This document shows positions 22,601 to 33,942 of a stretch of DNA of 64,000 nt, one piece after another. Both the position numbers and the translations under genes were made by a program. Each line of letters begins with the position of its first letter. The first letter of the stretch is position 1. The notes under the pieces were generated by a model. The model was not told the origin of the DNA, did not search any database, and saw only the letters and a program-made list of their open reading frames with translations. Source of the stretch: Pristionchus mayeri. Taxonomy: Eukaryota > Nematoda > Chromadorea > Rhabditida > Neodiplogasteridae. The stretch is taken from the NCBI GenBank assembly GCA_036245805.1, contig BTRK01000001.1, positions 7,440,001 to 7,504,000 on the forward strand. Direction: 5' to 3'.

Positions 22601-24505
22601 AGTATGTGTTACTAAAAGTGAACACAGTAGTTGCGGGATGTCCAAAATATCTAAAAATGTGCCAGACTACTTCAATGATGGTCAATCGTTCGATCTGAGC
22701 AGTGAAAATCATATTTTGTTGGCATTTTGGACAGTTTTCCTTCAATAACGAGAAAACGACGAATGTAATCGCTTAAGTTCATTTCGATAAAATTTTCCGG
22801 CTTCTCGAGAGCTCTCGAATTCTTTTTTTGTGAGCTCGATTGCATCAGTTTGAACCAAGATATGATCAAAAAACTGAATGTTCCTAAAAACGACCAAGTC
22901 CAGAACGAGGCCCCTCCCTTACTAAATCGATATTGAAAAGCAGGTTATATGAAAAATGCTCAACGTAAACACTCCCTAATTTTGCGTGGAGAATCTACTG
23001 GAAGAATAAAATCGATTGTGTTTATGGTATACGAGCCAGAAAATCGAAATTCTCAACACGAAATTCAGTTTTTCGCAATTTTCGCAATGAAGACGTGATT
23101 TGGCCGTTTGTGCTACGTTGACGAAGTTGTAGATCTCTCGAAAACAAGCAAAATTAGAAAAAAAAGTTCGCTGTACGATGAAAATTGACTGAATTACGTC
23201 AATTGGTCGCTGTAGATCATAAAAATCGATAATGTGCAGATTTCACCAAACTGACTGGATTAGCCTTCCTCTGACCTTCAACCATGTCCATAAACCAAGC
23301 TTAATCAAAATCTAAGGAACAAAATATTTTCTAGTAGCCAGCATTCCTACACTTTTACAGGAGACACTTTTGCAGGAATTGACTCAAAATAAGCAGCCAA
23401 TGAACAATCTTCTCGTTTTCCCATTCGCACATTATACCTCATAGGCAACACTAAGAGAGCGAGCGAGAGAGAGAGGCAGAGAGAGACCGGGGGAAAAGAT
23501 AGAGAGGTCATCATACGTGTGAGTTCCGCTCTGCTTCCTTTCTTTAACTTGGTAGGAGGATTGGGCACCGCGGATGTCGAAGTGAATGTCGTGAGAGGAG
23601 TCCGCTGAGATCACCTGAGAAGTAGTCATTTACTAGCAAGAAACGCCTCTTTTCGTTATGTCATTTCAACGGTCTAAGCTGCGAAAGATCATACATATTT
23701 AACAGAGTGCGAGTGCGGATTAGTCGTTTCATTAGTGAACACGAAAATTATCTTTATTATTATTAAACAACACGCACATTATATTTATTATTATTTTATT
23801 ATTGGGCTCCCAATATCAGGATCAAAATCATTCGGGGGGGGGGGGGGGGGGGGGGGGGGGGTGACAATTGCCAAAATCGTCACCGTTCGCTTCGCCCTAC
23901 GACCCCCCTATACGTTGATTTCGAGCGAAACTCAATATCGCCTGTTGACAAGAGTTGCATATGCACATGTAGTGGGGTGCATACTGGTTATAATGAAACA
24001 ACTCCCAAGTAGCTTCGCCAAATTCCAAGCGAACGGTAACGAGTTTGGAAATTGTCACCCCCCAAATCATTGCGTAATTTGAATATTATTTACTAAGTAA
24101 GTGGGTCCCTTCTTTCCGGGCATTTCACCACTTCAGTGAACTACTGAAACTTGCACTACGATTACAGAAAAGACGGAGGTGATTGGAGATCACTGACCCC
24201 GTAGGAAGCAGTGACGGACACGCCTTCTTGCTTGATATCGACGGTGAAGCACTCGAACTGGCCAGCCTCCACGATAGACTTAGATCAAAGACCATATAAA
24301 GGTGAGAAGAGCACAGATCGACAGTGATAAATATCAATGCAAATGCATTCTTCTTGGTGTTTCCAAATAGTGATAATGACCAAAGAGTGTTGTTAGCACA
24401 CTGGGTTTATACATACAACGATTAACAAAAAATGCGTACCTTAAACCGATGAAGAGTGCATGCGACTGACGAGAGAAGAGTAAGAGTAAACAGGAGTAAC
24501 CGCAT
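19629..24505 (-). CDS. p24/TMED family cargo receptor (emp24/GOLD domain)
   Basis: Complete gene of seven exons: 24440-24505, 24198-24278, 23517-23614, 20526-20595, 20242-20307, 20037-20119 and 19629-19743. All phases match, giving 192 residues. Exon 1 is a signal peptide (MRLLLFTLTLLSSVACT). The GOLD domain follows, with the paired cysteines in AGQFECFTVDI and EMSICLDNTYSF. Then come a coiled-coil region (SANRIQRMLKFARNEIYD), one membrane span (INFWGIVNSCAMVLSALLQV) and a short cytosolic tail FIIRRLLK. p24 proteins cycle between ER and Golgi and help load cargo into COPII and COPI vesicles. The length is near the usual 200-220. The tail has RR and a final K but not the common FF/KK arrangement. 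I cannot assign a subfamily with certainty. The 2.9 kb intron 4 (counting from the stop; 20596-23516) is filled by a palindromic element. Confidence 0.93.
20708..23365. mobile_element. Palindromic element with arms of about 0.7 kb, in a TMED intron
   Basis: Arm 20708-21402 is mirrored by 22654-23365. GTCTCCTGTAAAAGTGTAGG at the left end is matched at the right end, and sequences such as GACGTATTTCAGTCAATTTT and GATCGAACGATTGACCATCA recur in reverse complement in the same relative order. The arms look well over 90 percent alike by eye. About 180 bp of its own spacer remains once the nested element at 21500-22557 is removed. Confidence 0.85.
21500..22557. mobile_element. TA-flanked inverted-repeat element nested in the palindrome
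   Basis: The ends AGGGTGGCTGATAAATATTG and CAATATTTATCAGCCACCCT are reverse complements, with TA outside each end (21498-21499 and 22558-22559). It is 1058 bp long with no convincing transposase frame. It looks like a degenerate Tc1/mariner-type element. Confidence 0.75.
23834..24063. mobile_element. Short foldback element starting with 28 G
   Basis: A run of 28 G (23834-23861) and TGACAATTGCC begin it. The mirrored GGAAATTGTCACCCCCC ends it at 24063. The inner arms pair CGTCACCGTTCGCTT with AAGCGAACGGTAACG. It shares CAAGAGTTGCATATGC and AACAACTCCCAAGT with the larger foldbacks at 9879 and 28411. It lies in the TMED intron between 23615 and 24197. Confidence 0.7.
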
Positions 24506-25307
24506 CTTAGAAATGAATGAATCGAGAGAGTGGAGAGACTGGAGAGAGTGGTATCTTGGGTTGGACGAGAACATTTTTTGACAAAACCTTTATTCCCTCG
24601 GTTTCTAAACGTTAATTGTGACAAAAATGTTCAACTCGTTTCAGTTGCCTGATATTCAAGTTGCTTTCAGGCCGATGATCAAACAAGTAAGTAGAATTTC
24701 CTTATCGATGCTATTAACGAAGCATTACGTTTGATGGAGTTAATTACAATGTGGATGTGAATAGGAGTGGATTAATCTTTTTTTAAAGAATTTAAAAAAA
24801 AAACTATCCATTTTGAGCACAACTCCGGTATCGAATTGACCAATTATCATGATTTTAGTTCTAGAATGCGCGAATTCTTGAACTACTCGTGTACAAATGA
24901 AAGTTGCTTTCGCGAGAAAACGGCGCGAATTGATAGTCACAATATGCGAGGAAAAGGGTGAGACGAGTGAGGAATTCTTTATCAGCTAACGATTCCCAGT
25001 GATGCCATCACTAAAGATCGGGTACGCAAATACGGAAGATAAGACGTTGCTTTCCACTTGATATAGAGTGAATCTTTTTTCAAATGTTCAGAATTTTTGA
25101 GTTTTTATCACAAATGAGATTTTCGAAAAATCAATCAAGGGAAGGCATCAAGTCTCCATCGAATGTTAAGAAACGGGAGTAACTTCATTGAGATGTCGTT
25201 TAGATCTAATCAATCAAATGTTGTTGGTTCAATACGATATTTTTGCGAAGTTTCCCGGAATTCTTGAATGAGTTGAACGAATGAGAAATTCAAGGCTGGT
25301 GGTATCG
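24506..25307. other. Intergenic region upstream of TMED
   Basis: This is the presumed promoter side of the TMED gene. GAGAGAGTGGAGAGACTGGA repeats lie at 24515-24550. I see no tRNA, conserved frame or transposon end here. Confidence 0.4.
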
Positions 25308-25380
25308 CCAGCCATAGCTCAGTTGGTAGAGCGGAGGACTGTAGATCCTTAGGTCACTGGTTCGAATCCGGTTGGCTGGA
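25308..25380 (+). tRNA. tRNA-Tyr (GTA), intronless
   Basis: Third copy, with the same mature sequence as 6260-6332 and 18608-18680. The 3' flank begins GGAGTTCTTTTTGTTTT, like the intronic copy, then diverges before the exon fragment. Confidence 0.95.
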
Positions 25381-25906
25381 GTTCTTTTTGTTTTGCTGAT
25401 ATCGGTTTGCTGTCAAAATGGGTACACGCTATACATACAGTGTGCCTGACAATTTAATACAATATGTTTGACGTTCCTTTGGCAGAAGCACGCGTTTTTG
25501 CTTTTTTTGTTGAAAAATTCGTATATTATCGCACGAATTTGTTGTATTATGTACCACCGGAGCAGCTGCCAAAAACGAACGAAACGTGGCCTTTCCGTTC
25601 AGAAGTACATTTTGCATTAAAATTCATATTCGCATGCAATCCGCCTGAATATGTCGTGTTTTGTACCATGGCAGGTGCTAAAATGAACGACTTTTGGAAG
25701 CGAGAAGCAGGTAGTTTTCCTCTCCGCTCTTTTCGCTGTATACCATCATTTTCTGAGATATATGTGATTATTATTGACTTTCCCATTAATATACTTGCAC
25801 TTTTGCCAAATTGTCTGTATTTATATTTTGAGGACAATCAGCTCGTTTCTGCTTTCAATGAATTGGAATAAACGTTTCTCGTCCTCAATCGAATGAATAT
25901 TTTTCG
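25381..25906. other. Intergenic, with an open frame of doubtful status
   Basis: A 135-codon frame runs 25464-25871 on the plus strand, and a 96-codon frame overlaps it on the minus strand. Neither shows a recognisable domain or splice structure. The plus-strand translation has two hydrophobic patches. I do not call it a gene. Confidence 0.3.
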
Positions 25907-27825
25907 ATGAACTCGACTGTCTCGTATATGGCCCAGGATTTTCTGGACCATGGACCCAGGACGCTGGACGCAGGCTGGGCCCAGGCCTTTCTCATAGCCG
26001 AGACTGTGATCCCGATCGTTTCGTTTGCCCTCGTAATCGTCACGTACTGGCGATGGGCTACTACCAACCAGGACAGAACAACGCCTTCTTTCGAATATGC
26101 ATGGTGAGAAGAAGAGCTATCGGGTGCACTAGGTTGGTTGATCACCGTCTTATGAACTAGGGATAATAAAGGAATCATGAGCAAAAATAAAACTCGAAAA
26201 CTTGAAATAACCCACCCTTTGCCATCCCTAATGATAACCAAAAATTTACCAATATGTATGATTTTCACAATATGTTTCCACGCTATCAATAAGTTCTCAG
26301 GTAAAATAGTGTTTTTTTGGATATCACCTGGAAGGTAATCATCCGACCTAGTGCAGCGCCATATGAGAACGACTAACTAATGCCAGTCAGGTCGGCGGGA
26401 TAGTAGACATTTTGGCAATCGGCGTTAATTACTTCCTCGGGATCCTTCCAGCCCACGGCTACTACAATGAGCTATATTACGCTAGTCCCCTAAACGGCGC
26501 GGTAAGATGGACATCAGGGGCGATAAGCCCCCCCCCCCCCCCTGAGCTATGTAAGGTACCTGAAATGTAGCTTAAAATATTTTACTTGAATTTTCTGAAA
26601 ACGGGGGTCGAAAGGTTATCTTCGATTTGAGGTCTGGTATTCCGATCGATTCTGTTACTTTGCTCATTTTCTGCAAATCGCGGTGGGCGTAATATTTGGA
26701 TCGATACTCTACCTGTCAGAATACTGCTTCACGGAGAGCGGACTTGGAGGATACTACGTCATGGTTTGGGAAATGGGCACTAGGTCGGATGAGAACTATG
26801 ACGTCACGCCACCTTTGGCTTGACGTAATAGTTCTCATCCGACAAAGTGCCGGTCTATGTTCGCCAAGACGCATTTCGGAACTTTTAGTTTGTCAACGAT
26901 GATTTCAAGAAGTTCTACTACAACATGTCAGGTAAAGAGCGGGCGTAATTAATAATTTCGTAAACCAGAATCCAGGAGCGCTTGCCTCTATCTTCATCAG
27001 TTACATGCTCGTTAACTATATTGTGATTCTGGTGCACTTCAAGAAGATGAAAGTGGTGAGTTCCGACCGAAGTTGCATGGGTGGTCAAGGCGAAGCCCGG
27101 TTCGGCTCGGATGAGAACCTGAATGATAAGAACCAAAACAACTGCACTACCCCAATATTTTCACCTTGTCAAAACGTCTCCGGCGAAAATACAAGGGAAG
27201 GATATCATTTTTGGTTCATATCCTTCGGGTTTTCACCCGAACTAGTTCATGTGATACTCGCAATCTTCACATGTGCTCTCTCTCTCTTCTAGACAGCGAG
27301 CAGTGAATTGATGCGTGAGTAGCAGCGTCAGGAGCACCGTTTGCTCTACATTGCCCTCTGTGTATGCTCGATGGAGGTGACACATACTCGTGTGCCCTTT
27401 CCATAGTAGGATACTGTCATGAGGGTATTGAATGCTGATATCATCTTTGCCCGTTTCCCTGGAATTATAACAGGATCCTACTTGGAAATATAACAGGATA
27501 CTACTTGGAAAAAAAAATTAATTTTTTGTTTCGGTACTAGTATTTTCCAGGTGATTTGCTACGCTTTCGTCGTCTTTTCGTTTTTGATCAAATTTGAAGC
27601 TGGTACTCTCATCAAAGTGGTATTTTCCAATCAATCTGAGCGTAAACCAGTCGACTCTCCCTGCAGAGGCCGTTGCGTGCCTTCTATTTGTTCTACAACG
27701 CGACCACTGATCTCTACTCGTGTACTCCCCCGTACCTCCTCATTTTCTTCTCAACTTCATTTCAAAGACGACTCAAGACATTTCGGAAGTCATTCTGTTT
27801 TGAAGTTGATGTCGAATATCGATAA
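25907..27825 (+). pseudogene. Serpentine chemoreceptor GPCR, broken by an in-frame TAG
   Basis: Eight exons: 25907-26103, 26387-26501, 26632 to 26757 or 26763, 26889-26931, 26976-27055, 27293-27376, 27551-27619 and 27667-27825. Phases match throughout. Hydrophobic segments include ETVIPIVSFALVIVTYW (TM1), VDILAIGVNYFLGIL (TM2), FLQIAVGVIFGSILYL, SIFISYMLVNYIVILVHF (TM5), ICYAFVVFSFLI (TM6) and a last exon with DLYSCTPPYLLIFFS then RRLKTFR, typical of TM7 of nematode receptors of the Srg superfamily (Srv/Sru-like). Only six spans are clear: a TM3 exon is not found, and its expected place holds a 15-C tract. Exon 6 has TAG at 27320-27322, inside a frame that is otherwise open on both sides. A 76-bp MITE lies beside exon 3. 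It is a recent pseudogene or null allele. Confidence 0.75.
26776..26851. repeat. 76-bp MITE inside the GPCR pseudogene
   Basis: GGCACTAGGTCGGATGAGAA at the left is mirrored by TTCTCATCCGACAAAGTGCC at the right, with inner stem ACTATGACGTCA/TGACGTAATAGT. Relatives are at 3574, 10692, 10892, about 27105 and 63050. It lies just past the exon 3 donor. Confidence 0.75.
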
Positions 27826-27860
27826 AGTTATGATATAATTGAAATTATATTTTTTTCTCA

Positions 27861-27979
27861 TCCAACAATGTACAAGTGGGAGAAAAAGCGAACTCGCATT
27901 TTGAATCAATGTCGTGTTGATACAAAAGAAGGACTCGACAATCACAAAATGGCTGTGTCAAGAAACAACGTATATTATA
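27861..27979. repeat. Left half of a satellite monomer, cut by an insertion
   Basis: GCGAACTCGCATTTTG, TTGATACAAAAGAAGGAC and CACAAAATGGCTGTG follow the order of the 157-bp satellite consensus seen at 38-52 kb. The monomer stops at a TA and resumes at 35049 with TAATTGAGACTAGTATTTTC. Confidence 0.8.
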
Positions 27980-29100
27980 TTAGGTTGGTGCATAAGTTTT
28001 TTCCAAATGTGGAGGTGAATTTCAAAGCCATCTATGAACCGCGACTCAAATCATCTCATTACAAATTTGTAGCATAATGTAGGGGTACAGTTCACAATTA
28101 TTATTATATGTCCGAATTGTGTCGTGCTTTTAAATCATACTAGAAATGAAAGGCTAACCAAAAGTTAATTTCTCATATAAAAATTGAAAAAGTTTGGCGC
28201 GCTCTTTTTTTGCAGGAAAAATTGACTGGACATCTTCACACACATTATTGAGAAGCTCCTTGAATGTTCTTTCAAATAATAGGTTGAAATCTGTGCTAGC
28301 CTAATTAATCACAGAATTATGTAGTGACTAATCATCCAAGTTGGAAAGAAATTCCACGTGATTTATCATTTGTCTTGCCTTATGTACTAAAGAGACTGGC
28401 TTTTTATAGGGGCGCTTGGGGGGGCGGACAATCCGGCAACGGATCGCCCTTCGCTGGAGATTCGAGCTAGCCACTTTGGTGTTGCTTCATTGTAACCAGT
28501 ATGTGCTACCCTAGCTTAGCATATGCAACTCTTGTTACGAGGCGGCCATGAGTTTCACTTCATATCTATGTATAGGGGTTCATGGTCCAAAACTGAGATT
28601 TTGAGTGATAAATAATGGTTAGATAAACACCAAATGCCGTATCCCATCTCCTGTACATCAGTAACTGCATTACCCCAGTAACATGGGTATCGATTAGTTA
28701 CGGAATTTGGTGTTTATCTAACCATGATTTTGTGATCAAATTCTGTATTTCGGACCATGAACCCCTCCCTATACATGAATATGGAGTGAAACTCATGACC
28801 GTCTAGTAACAAGAGTTTTATTTATCGTACACCACAAGGGCGCTTCATCAAGTATAGAATGTTCGAGAATATAATTAGGGAAGAGGGAGGGGGGGGAGTA
28901 TATCTTCCGAATCGTGTCGCACAAGAAAGAGAGAGTGGCGAGGGGAGGGAGTCCGCTTGTCCAATGTATATCGTATTGGAGACTTGTGTGACAGGAGATC
29001 GGAGGAGATCGAGGGGGGTGAGAATGGTTGGGGAAGGGTTGAGAAGAGAAAAAGGAGAGGAAAGGTGGGAGGGGGGGGGGGGTGGCGGTAAGGATAGATG

Positions 29101-31826
29101 CTAAAGATTTCTAATTTCAATTCCAAGAGTACGCAGAAGATTAGGGTGAATTAGCAAATAGTGCTTAATAGTCTCGATCGACAATAGAGGATTGCAAATT
29201 AAGTGGAGCTTATTTAGAAATCTAACTGTTCTATGAGCAAACGATGCTTTCAAATTTTCCCTTCGGAAAGCGGGAATGTGAAGAACAAAGGCACTATGAC
29301 GTCTGGTAATAGTCCTATATGTATAGAAATTACATACTGACAACTCAACAGCATTAGCGAAAATTTTAAGAGCTAGCACTATGTCAATGACAATACGGCG
29401 AACATAAAGAGAGCGTAGAGAATATAGGGCTAATCGATCAGAATAAGAGGGGAAAGAGACGTCTGTTCGAGAGCAACGATAATATAATAGCCTACTAAAT
29501 AGATGTTGAATTTTCTCTAATTTGCGAATACGACCAGATGAAAAGGGAGACCAGACGGGAGAGGCGTATTCTAGTATGGGAAGGATAAAAGATTTGAAAG
29601 CAGATATGTATGGGACAACTATTGTACAGCTGATATTACGGAAAAGTAAATAGACTAATGAAGACGCCTTATGACAAACAGTCTGGATGTGAGAGTCAAA
29701 ATTTAAGAGAGGATCAATATAAACACCTAGATCACGGATTGACTGCGTTACTACAAAATTGCAAGAGATTAAGGAATAGCTAGTACAGGGATTGTTTTTG
29801 CCTATATGTAATACGTTGCATTTCTTTTCAGCAACTTCTAACTGCCATTTTTTGCAGTATTCTAGGAACCCATTAATACCCGATTGAAGTTGAGAGGGGG
29901 AATCAGAAGGAGAGAGTGGATCGAAAGTAGTGAAGAGCTTGATGTCATCAGCAAAAAGCCGACAATTTAGTTTTGGAAAGGGGGAGAAAACTGAAGGGAG
30001 ATCGAAAGTAAATAGCAAAAAGAGGAGAGGCCCAAGAACTGTGCCCTGAGGAACACCTGAGATCACTTGTCTCTCAGAAGAGAGAGAGCTGCCGATTCGA
30101 ACTCTGAAGATCCTATTGGAAAGATATCCTGTAATCCAATTCAACACACAGCCACCAATGCCTAGCAATTGTAATTTGAACAATAGCTTAGGATGGGAAA
30201 CCTTATCGAAAGCTTTGGCAAGATCAATATATGCAACATCGGTACAGTAATCACGATCGAGGGAATCACGTCAATTTTGAGTACACTCCAAAAGTTGGGT
30301 AACAGTAGAGCGTTTAGAGAGAAAGCCGTGTTGTTCGGGAGGGATAATCTTATGAAAGTTGCACCAGCGGATAATCTTAGGCTTGAGAATTCTTTCCATT
30401 ATTTTGGAAGGAATGGGAGTGAGACTGATAGGGCGATAATCCGAGACCGAGGAAGGCGAGGAAATTTTTGGGATTGGAATAACAATAGAGGATTTCCACA
30501 AGGATGGAATATCACCTAGCATAATACTATAATTGAAAATATGCGCAAGAGGAGTAGACAAAGATCGGAAGCAATTTTTAAAAATGATAGATGTGATGGA
30601 GTCAGATGGGAGCGAACATGATGAAGATACTTTCCTCAGAAGAAAAGAGACATCGTGAGGAAGGACGACTGATAAAGGGATGGTTTGCGAAACGAGGGAA
30701 GGGCAAGATGGAAGGGACCCGTCATCACGAGTATATACAGAAGTGAAATAATCGGCAAGGGATTCAGCCTTTAGAGAACTGCACGTGATGACAGATCCGT
30801 CCATCGCCACGAGGGCCGGGATGGAGAGACCTTTAGGCTTGAAACGAGTGGATACATAGCGGTAGAATGATCGACTATGATTACTGGCAAGTAACCGATT
30901 CTCGTAGCAACGAACGTACTTACGTATTTCCTTATCTTATTTATGTGAAACTAAGAGAAATTGGGAATGAACAGGGCGCAGATGAATCTTATTGAAGAGT
31001 GCGTGCAAGAAGGGACTTAATATGGGGAGGGTAATGATCAGAATGAAGGGAAGTCTTCTTGAGAGGGACAAAGGTTGGAAACAGGTCAGTTATACACGAT
31101 ACGAATCGATTATACAGGTCTGAGATATCGATGAAATTAGAAAGTGATTCCTCCCAGTTCAGTCCAAGTAGTGCATTTTCGAGACCAGAAAAGTCAGTAT
31201 TACTACGGGCTGATCAAGGGGGAAATGGAAGTCAAAGACAATCGTAGAGTGGTCAGAATTTTTAAAAGGGGCTGATAAGCAGCAATTTGATACTACTCCG
31301 GAAGGTGATAGGATGATATCAAGGAAATGGTTATTTAGGGAAGGAGAAGGGACCATCTGGGTGAGATCAAGGTCAATGGAGAGGTCCACTAAGCATGAAG
31401 CTTGAGAAGAAAGCACGCCCGGGGAAGACCAATCAATATGTAGATTTAGGTCGCCCAGCACAACCACTTGATGTTGCACTGTAACCATGGAAGATATAAC
31501 ATCAAATAATTGGGTGTTTTGAGCAGTGGTTGTGTTGGGAGGCCTATAGACGAGAATGAAGCGTGTAGGAACAAGGGTTGTCAGGGAATGCACATCGACC
31601 ACGAGAATATCACTAGAGATTGAGGAAGGGATAGATACTCTAGAACAGGGGAGGTGATCACGAATGAGAAGACAGACACCACCCCCACGACGAGGACGAT
31701 CATAACGGAAGATGCGATACGGGAAAGAAAGAATAAGCTCAGTATCCAATATCTTGGAAGAAAGCCAAGTTTCCGTAATAAAGAGTAGATCGGGCTTATC
31801 GATGGAGAGAATAGCATGTAAAACAC
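29101..31826 (-). pseudogene. LINE ORF2: AP endonuclease and reverse transcriptase, with stops
   Basis: All recognisable parts lie in one frame. The endonuclease (about 31826 down to 31159) shows LLFITETWLS, VVLGDLNLHIDW and SDHSTIVFDF. The reverse transcriptase shows DYRPISLTPIPSKIMERIL, IDLAKAFDKVSH, GVPQGTVLGPLLF and the catalytic FADDIKLF. A C-terminal region follows to 29101. In-frame stops occur at 31159, about 30940 and 30271 (a single TGA between LLECTQ and the KAFDKV motif). The endonuclease N-terminus is cut off by the foldback at 31828. The sequence is old enough to have three or more stops, yet still reads through long stretches. Confidence 0.88.
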
Positions 31827-31827
31827 A

Positions 31828-32901
31828 CTATCTGAGATAATCGGAATAGACTTGGCACTGGCCGAAAATTCGAATTCCTGCTAACTTCACCAGTAGGTCG
31901 GCCTCCACGAGGGAAACCGACGAGCATCGGCAGAATTTCGATCCGCATCCGCGCGGGCGGAGTGCGGAATTTGAAAAATTAACTACGGTAGCTTCGAAAT
32001 TTTAAAAGCGACTCCTATGACTGCGGCGGTAGGGGCGCTGCATCCCTTGACAAATTCTAAGACTTTTTTACTCCGCAGAGTTTTTCGATCAGATTCCATC
32101 TAACGCCTGAAATCGATAATTCCACTTTTAGTTCGTACATGAAAGCAGTTCCCCAGAAATTTTTCAAGAACTCCCCTAAATATTATTGGTGATCTAGCTT
32201 CTGCTTGACTCGATACATTCTCCCGTAGAACAGCGCGATTCAACAAGACGCGTAAGTTGGTCAACATGAATTTTGAATGAATTATGGTGTAATTTTTAGG
32301 TTACGGTATGCGAGTGCGAATTTAGGGCGACATTTCCCAACAGGTGTTAAATGGTCTGAAAATCAATTTGAAGCTATCCTACACCAATTGGGACAAGTCG
32401 TCGAACTTTGTGCACTCACCTACAGTAACCCAAAAATTACACCATAATTCATTTTGACCAACTTACGCGCCTAGTTGAATCGCGCTGTTCTACGGGAGTA
32501 GGTGTCGATTCAAGCAGAAGCTAGATCACCAATAATATTTAGGGGAGTTCTTGAAAAATTTCTGGGGAACTGCTTTCATGTACGAAACAAAAGTGGAATT
32601 ATCGATTTCCGGCCTTAGATGGAATCTGATCGAAAAACTCTCCGAAGTAAAAAAGTCTTAGAATTTGTCAAGGAATGCAGCGCCCCTACCCCCGCAGTGA
32701 TTGGAGTCGATATAAAAATTTCGAAGCTACCGTAGTTAATTTGTCGATATCCGCGCCCGCGACCGCGCGGATGCGGATCGCAAATCTGGCGATGCTCGTC
32801 GATTTCCCTCGTGGAGGCCGACCAATTGGCGACGTCAGTAGGAATTATAATTATCGGCCAGTGCCAAGTCGCTGAAGAAATATGTTGATTCTCTCAGATA
32901 G
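31828..32901. mobile_element. 1.07 kb foldback inserted in LINE ORF2
   Basis: CTATCTGAGATAATC at the left end is mirrored by GATTCTCTCAGATAG at the right. Long arms (about 31828-32310 and 32405-32901) pair, for example GACTTGGCACTGGCC with GGCCAGTGCCAAGTC. LINE endonuclease coding sequence lies on both sides: IPDLQQT to the right and HAILSIDKPD to the left, in the sense of transcription. Confidence 0.85.
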
Positions 32902-33162
32902 TCTGTTGTAAATCAGGTATCTTGTTACAAATAGAGCGAGAATTAGAACAGCGAAGAGGGAGATATGTGGCAGAAGAGGGCGGCTGATTGATTATGGGAG
33001 GGAAGTCCGGGGGAAGAGACGGAGGGGGCGAGAGAGTGTGGGGAACAGAGAGGAGAGAGAGAGGGAGAGGAAAAGAAGGAAAGGGGGAGATAGATGAGGT
33101 GTCAATCGAGAGGCAGTCAATGGATAGGTGCGAGTCAAAATGCGAGTGTGGTGTAAGACTAC

Positions 33163-33942
33163 TTAGTTTTTTTGAGGAGGGAGGCGAGTACGCCTGTGAG
33201 TACGGATGTCATCCTTGTGCCAGATCTCATCGCGATAGAGCACGAAGGGACAGTCCGAGTCAGACAGGCGCAACGCTTTGAGTGACTCTCTCATCTCCTT
33301 GCTCCTCTCTCGCTCTTCTCTCGTCTGCGATTTACGAACGTAAATTCCTCTGAACTCGTCGTTCTTGCGGAGAACAGAGGCATTTTTTAGAGCAGTCAAG
33401 AGGTGAGAGCGAGAAGGAAGAACCACTTTAAGGAGGCGGGGTTTGTCGCCCGGTTTGCCCATTCTATACACCATCTGGGGAGTAGCTTCGACTTGAAGGA
33501 TGGCCAGAGCCAATCCAACAGACTTAGCATCGCCAGCCAATCTCTCTTCAAGATTTAGAGAACAATCGGCCTCGGGGATACCCGAGATCACAAGCGAACG
33601 AGCCCTCAGATGTGCTTCGACTGGGTCTTCACCAGATGAGAGAGGGGGAGAGGGAATGCGAGTGGAGGTGGAAGGAAGGGATGAGGAAGGGAGAGACAGA
33701 CGCGAATTGGGGAGAGAAGTAGAAGGGGAGGGGGAGGTGGCAAGGGAGGCATCACTTTGCTGCACGGCGACATGCTCGAGAGCTTTCGCCATACTGCGGA
33801 GCAGCTCGGTGATAGCACTCCACTTGTCCCTGTCCACACCAGAGGGGGCATTCTCGAGTGCCAGAGAGAAGGCAGAGACGCACATGTTTTGGTATGTAGT
33901 GCTCTGCTTCTTGGCTGAGTTAGGCGCCTCAGGGGTAGACAT
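33163..33942 (-). CDS. LINE ORF1 protein (RRM-like, nucleic-acid binding)
   Basis: About 259 residues from the ATG at 33940-33942 (MSTPEAPNSAKK). The frame stays open 39 codons further upstream, but that part is hydrophobic and looks untranslated. The middle is rich in Ser and Pro (low complexity), then RSLVISGIPE, VYRMGKPG, LLKVVLP and a basic RKSQTREERERSKEMRESLK. These fit the RRM-like and C-terminal regions of LINE ORF1 proteins, which coat the element RNA. No zinc knuckle is seen. Unlike ORF2 it has no internal stop. Confidence 0.75.
   Translation of the reverse strand: MSTPEAPNSAKKQSTTYQNMCVSAFSLALENAPSGVDRDKWSAITELLRSMAKALEHVAVQQSDASLATSPSPSTSLPNSRLSLPSSSLPSTSTRIPSPPLSSGEDPVEAHLRARSLVISGIPEADCSLNLEERLAGDAKSVGLALAILQVEATPQMVYRMGKPGDKPRLLKVVLPSRSHLLTALKNASVLRKNDEFRGIYVRKSQTREERERSKEMRESLKALRLSDSDCPFVLYRDEIWHKDDIRTHRRTRLPPQKN

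Noticed and set aside
25464..25871. 135-codon plus-strand frame
   Set aside because: No recognisable domain, no splice structure, and an equally open frame on the other strand; it may be old transposon DNA.
25907..27322. A four-span membrane protein ending at the TAG at 27320
   Set aside because: Exon 6 stays open and in phase past the TAG and joins TM6 and TM7 exons typical of chemoreceptors, so the short version is a truncated reading of a broken receptor gene.
28859..29104. Gly/Arg-rich frame beside the LINE 3' end
   Set aside because: It translates a purine-rich G-run stretch in the LINE 3' UTR and has no coding signal.
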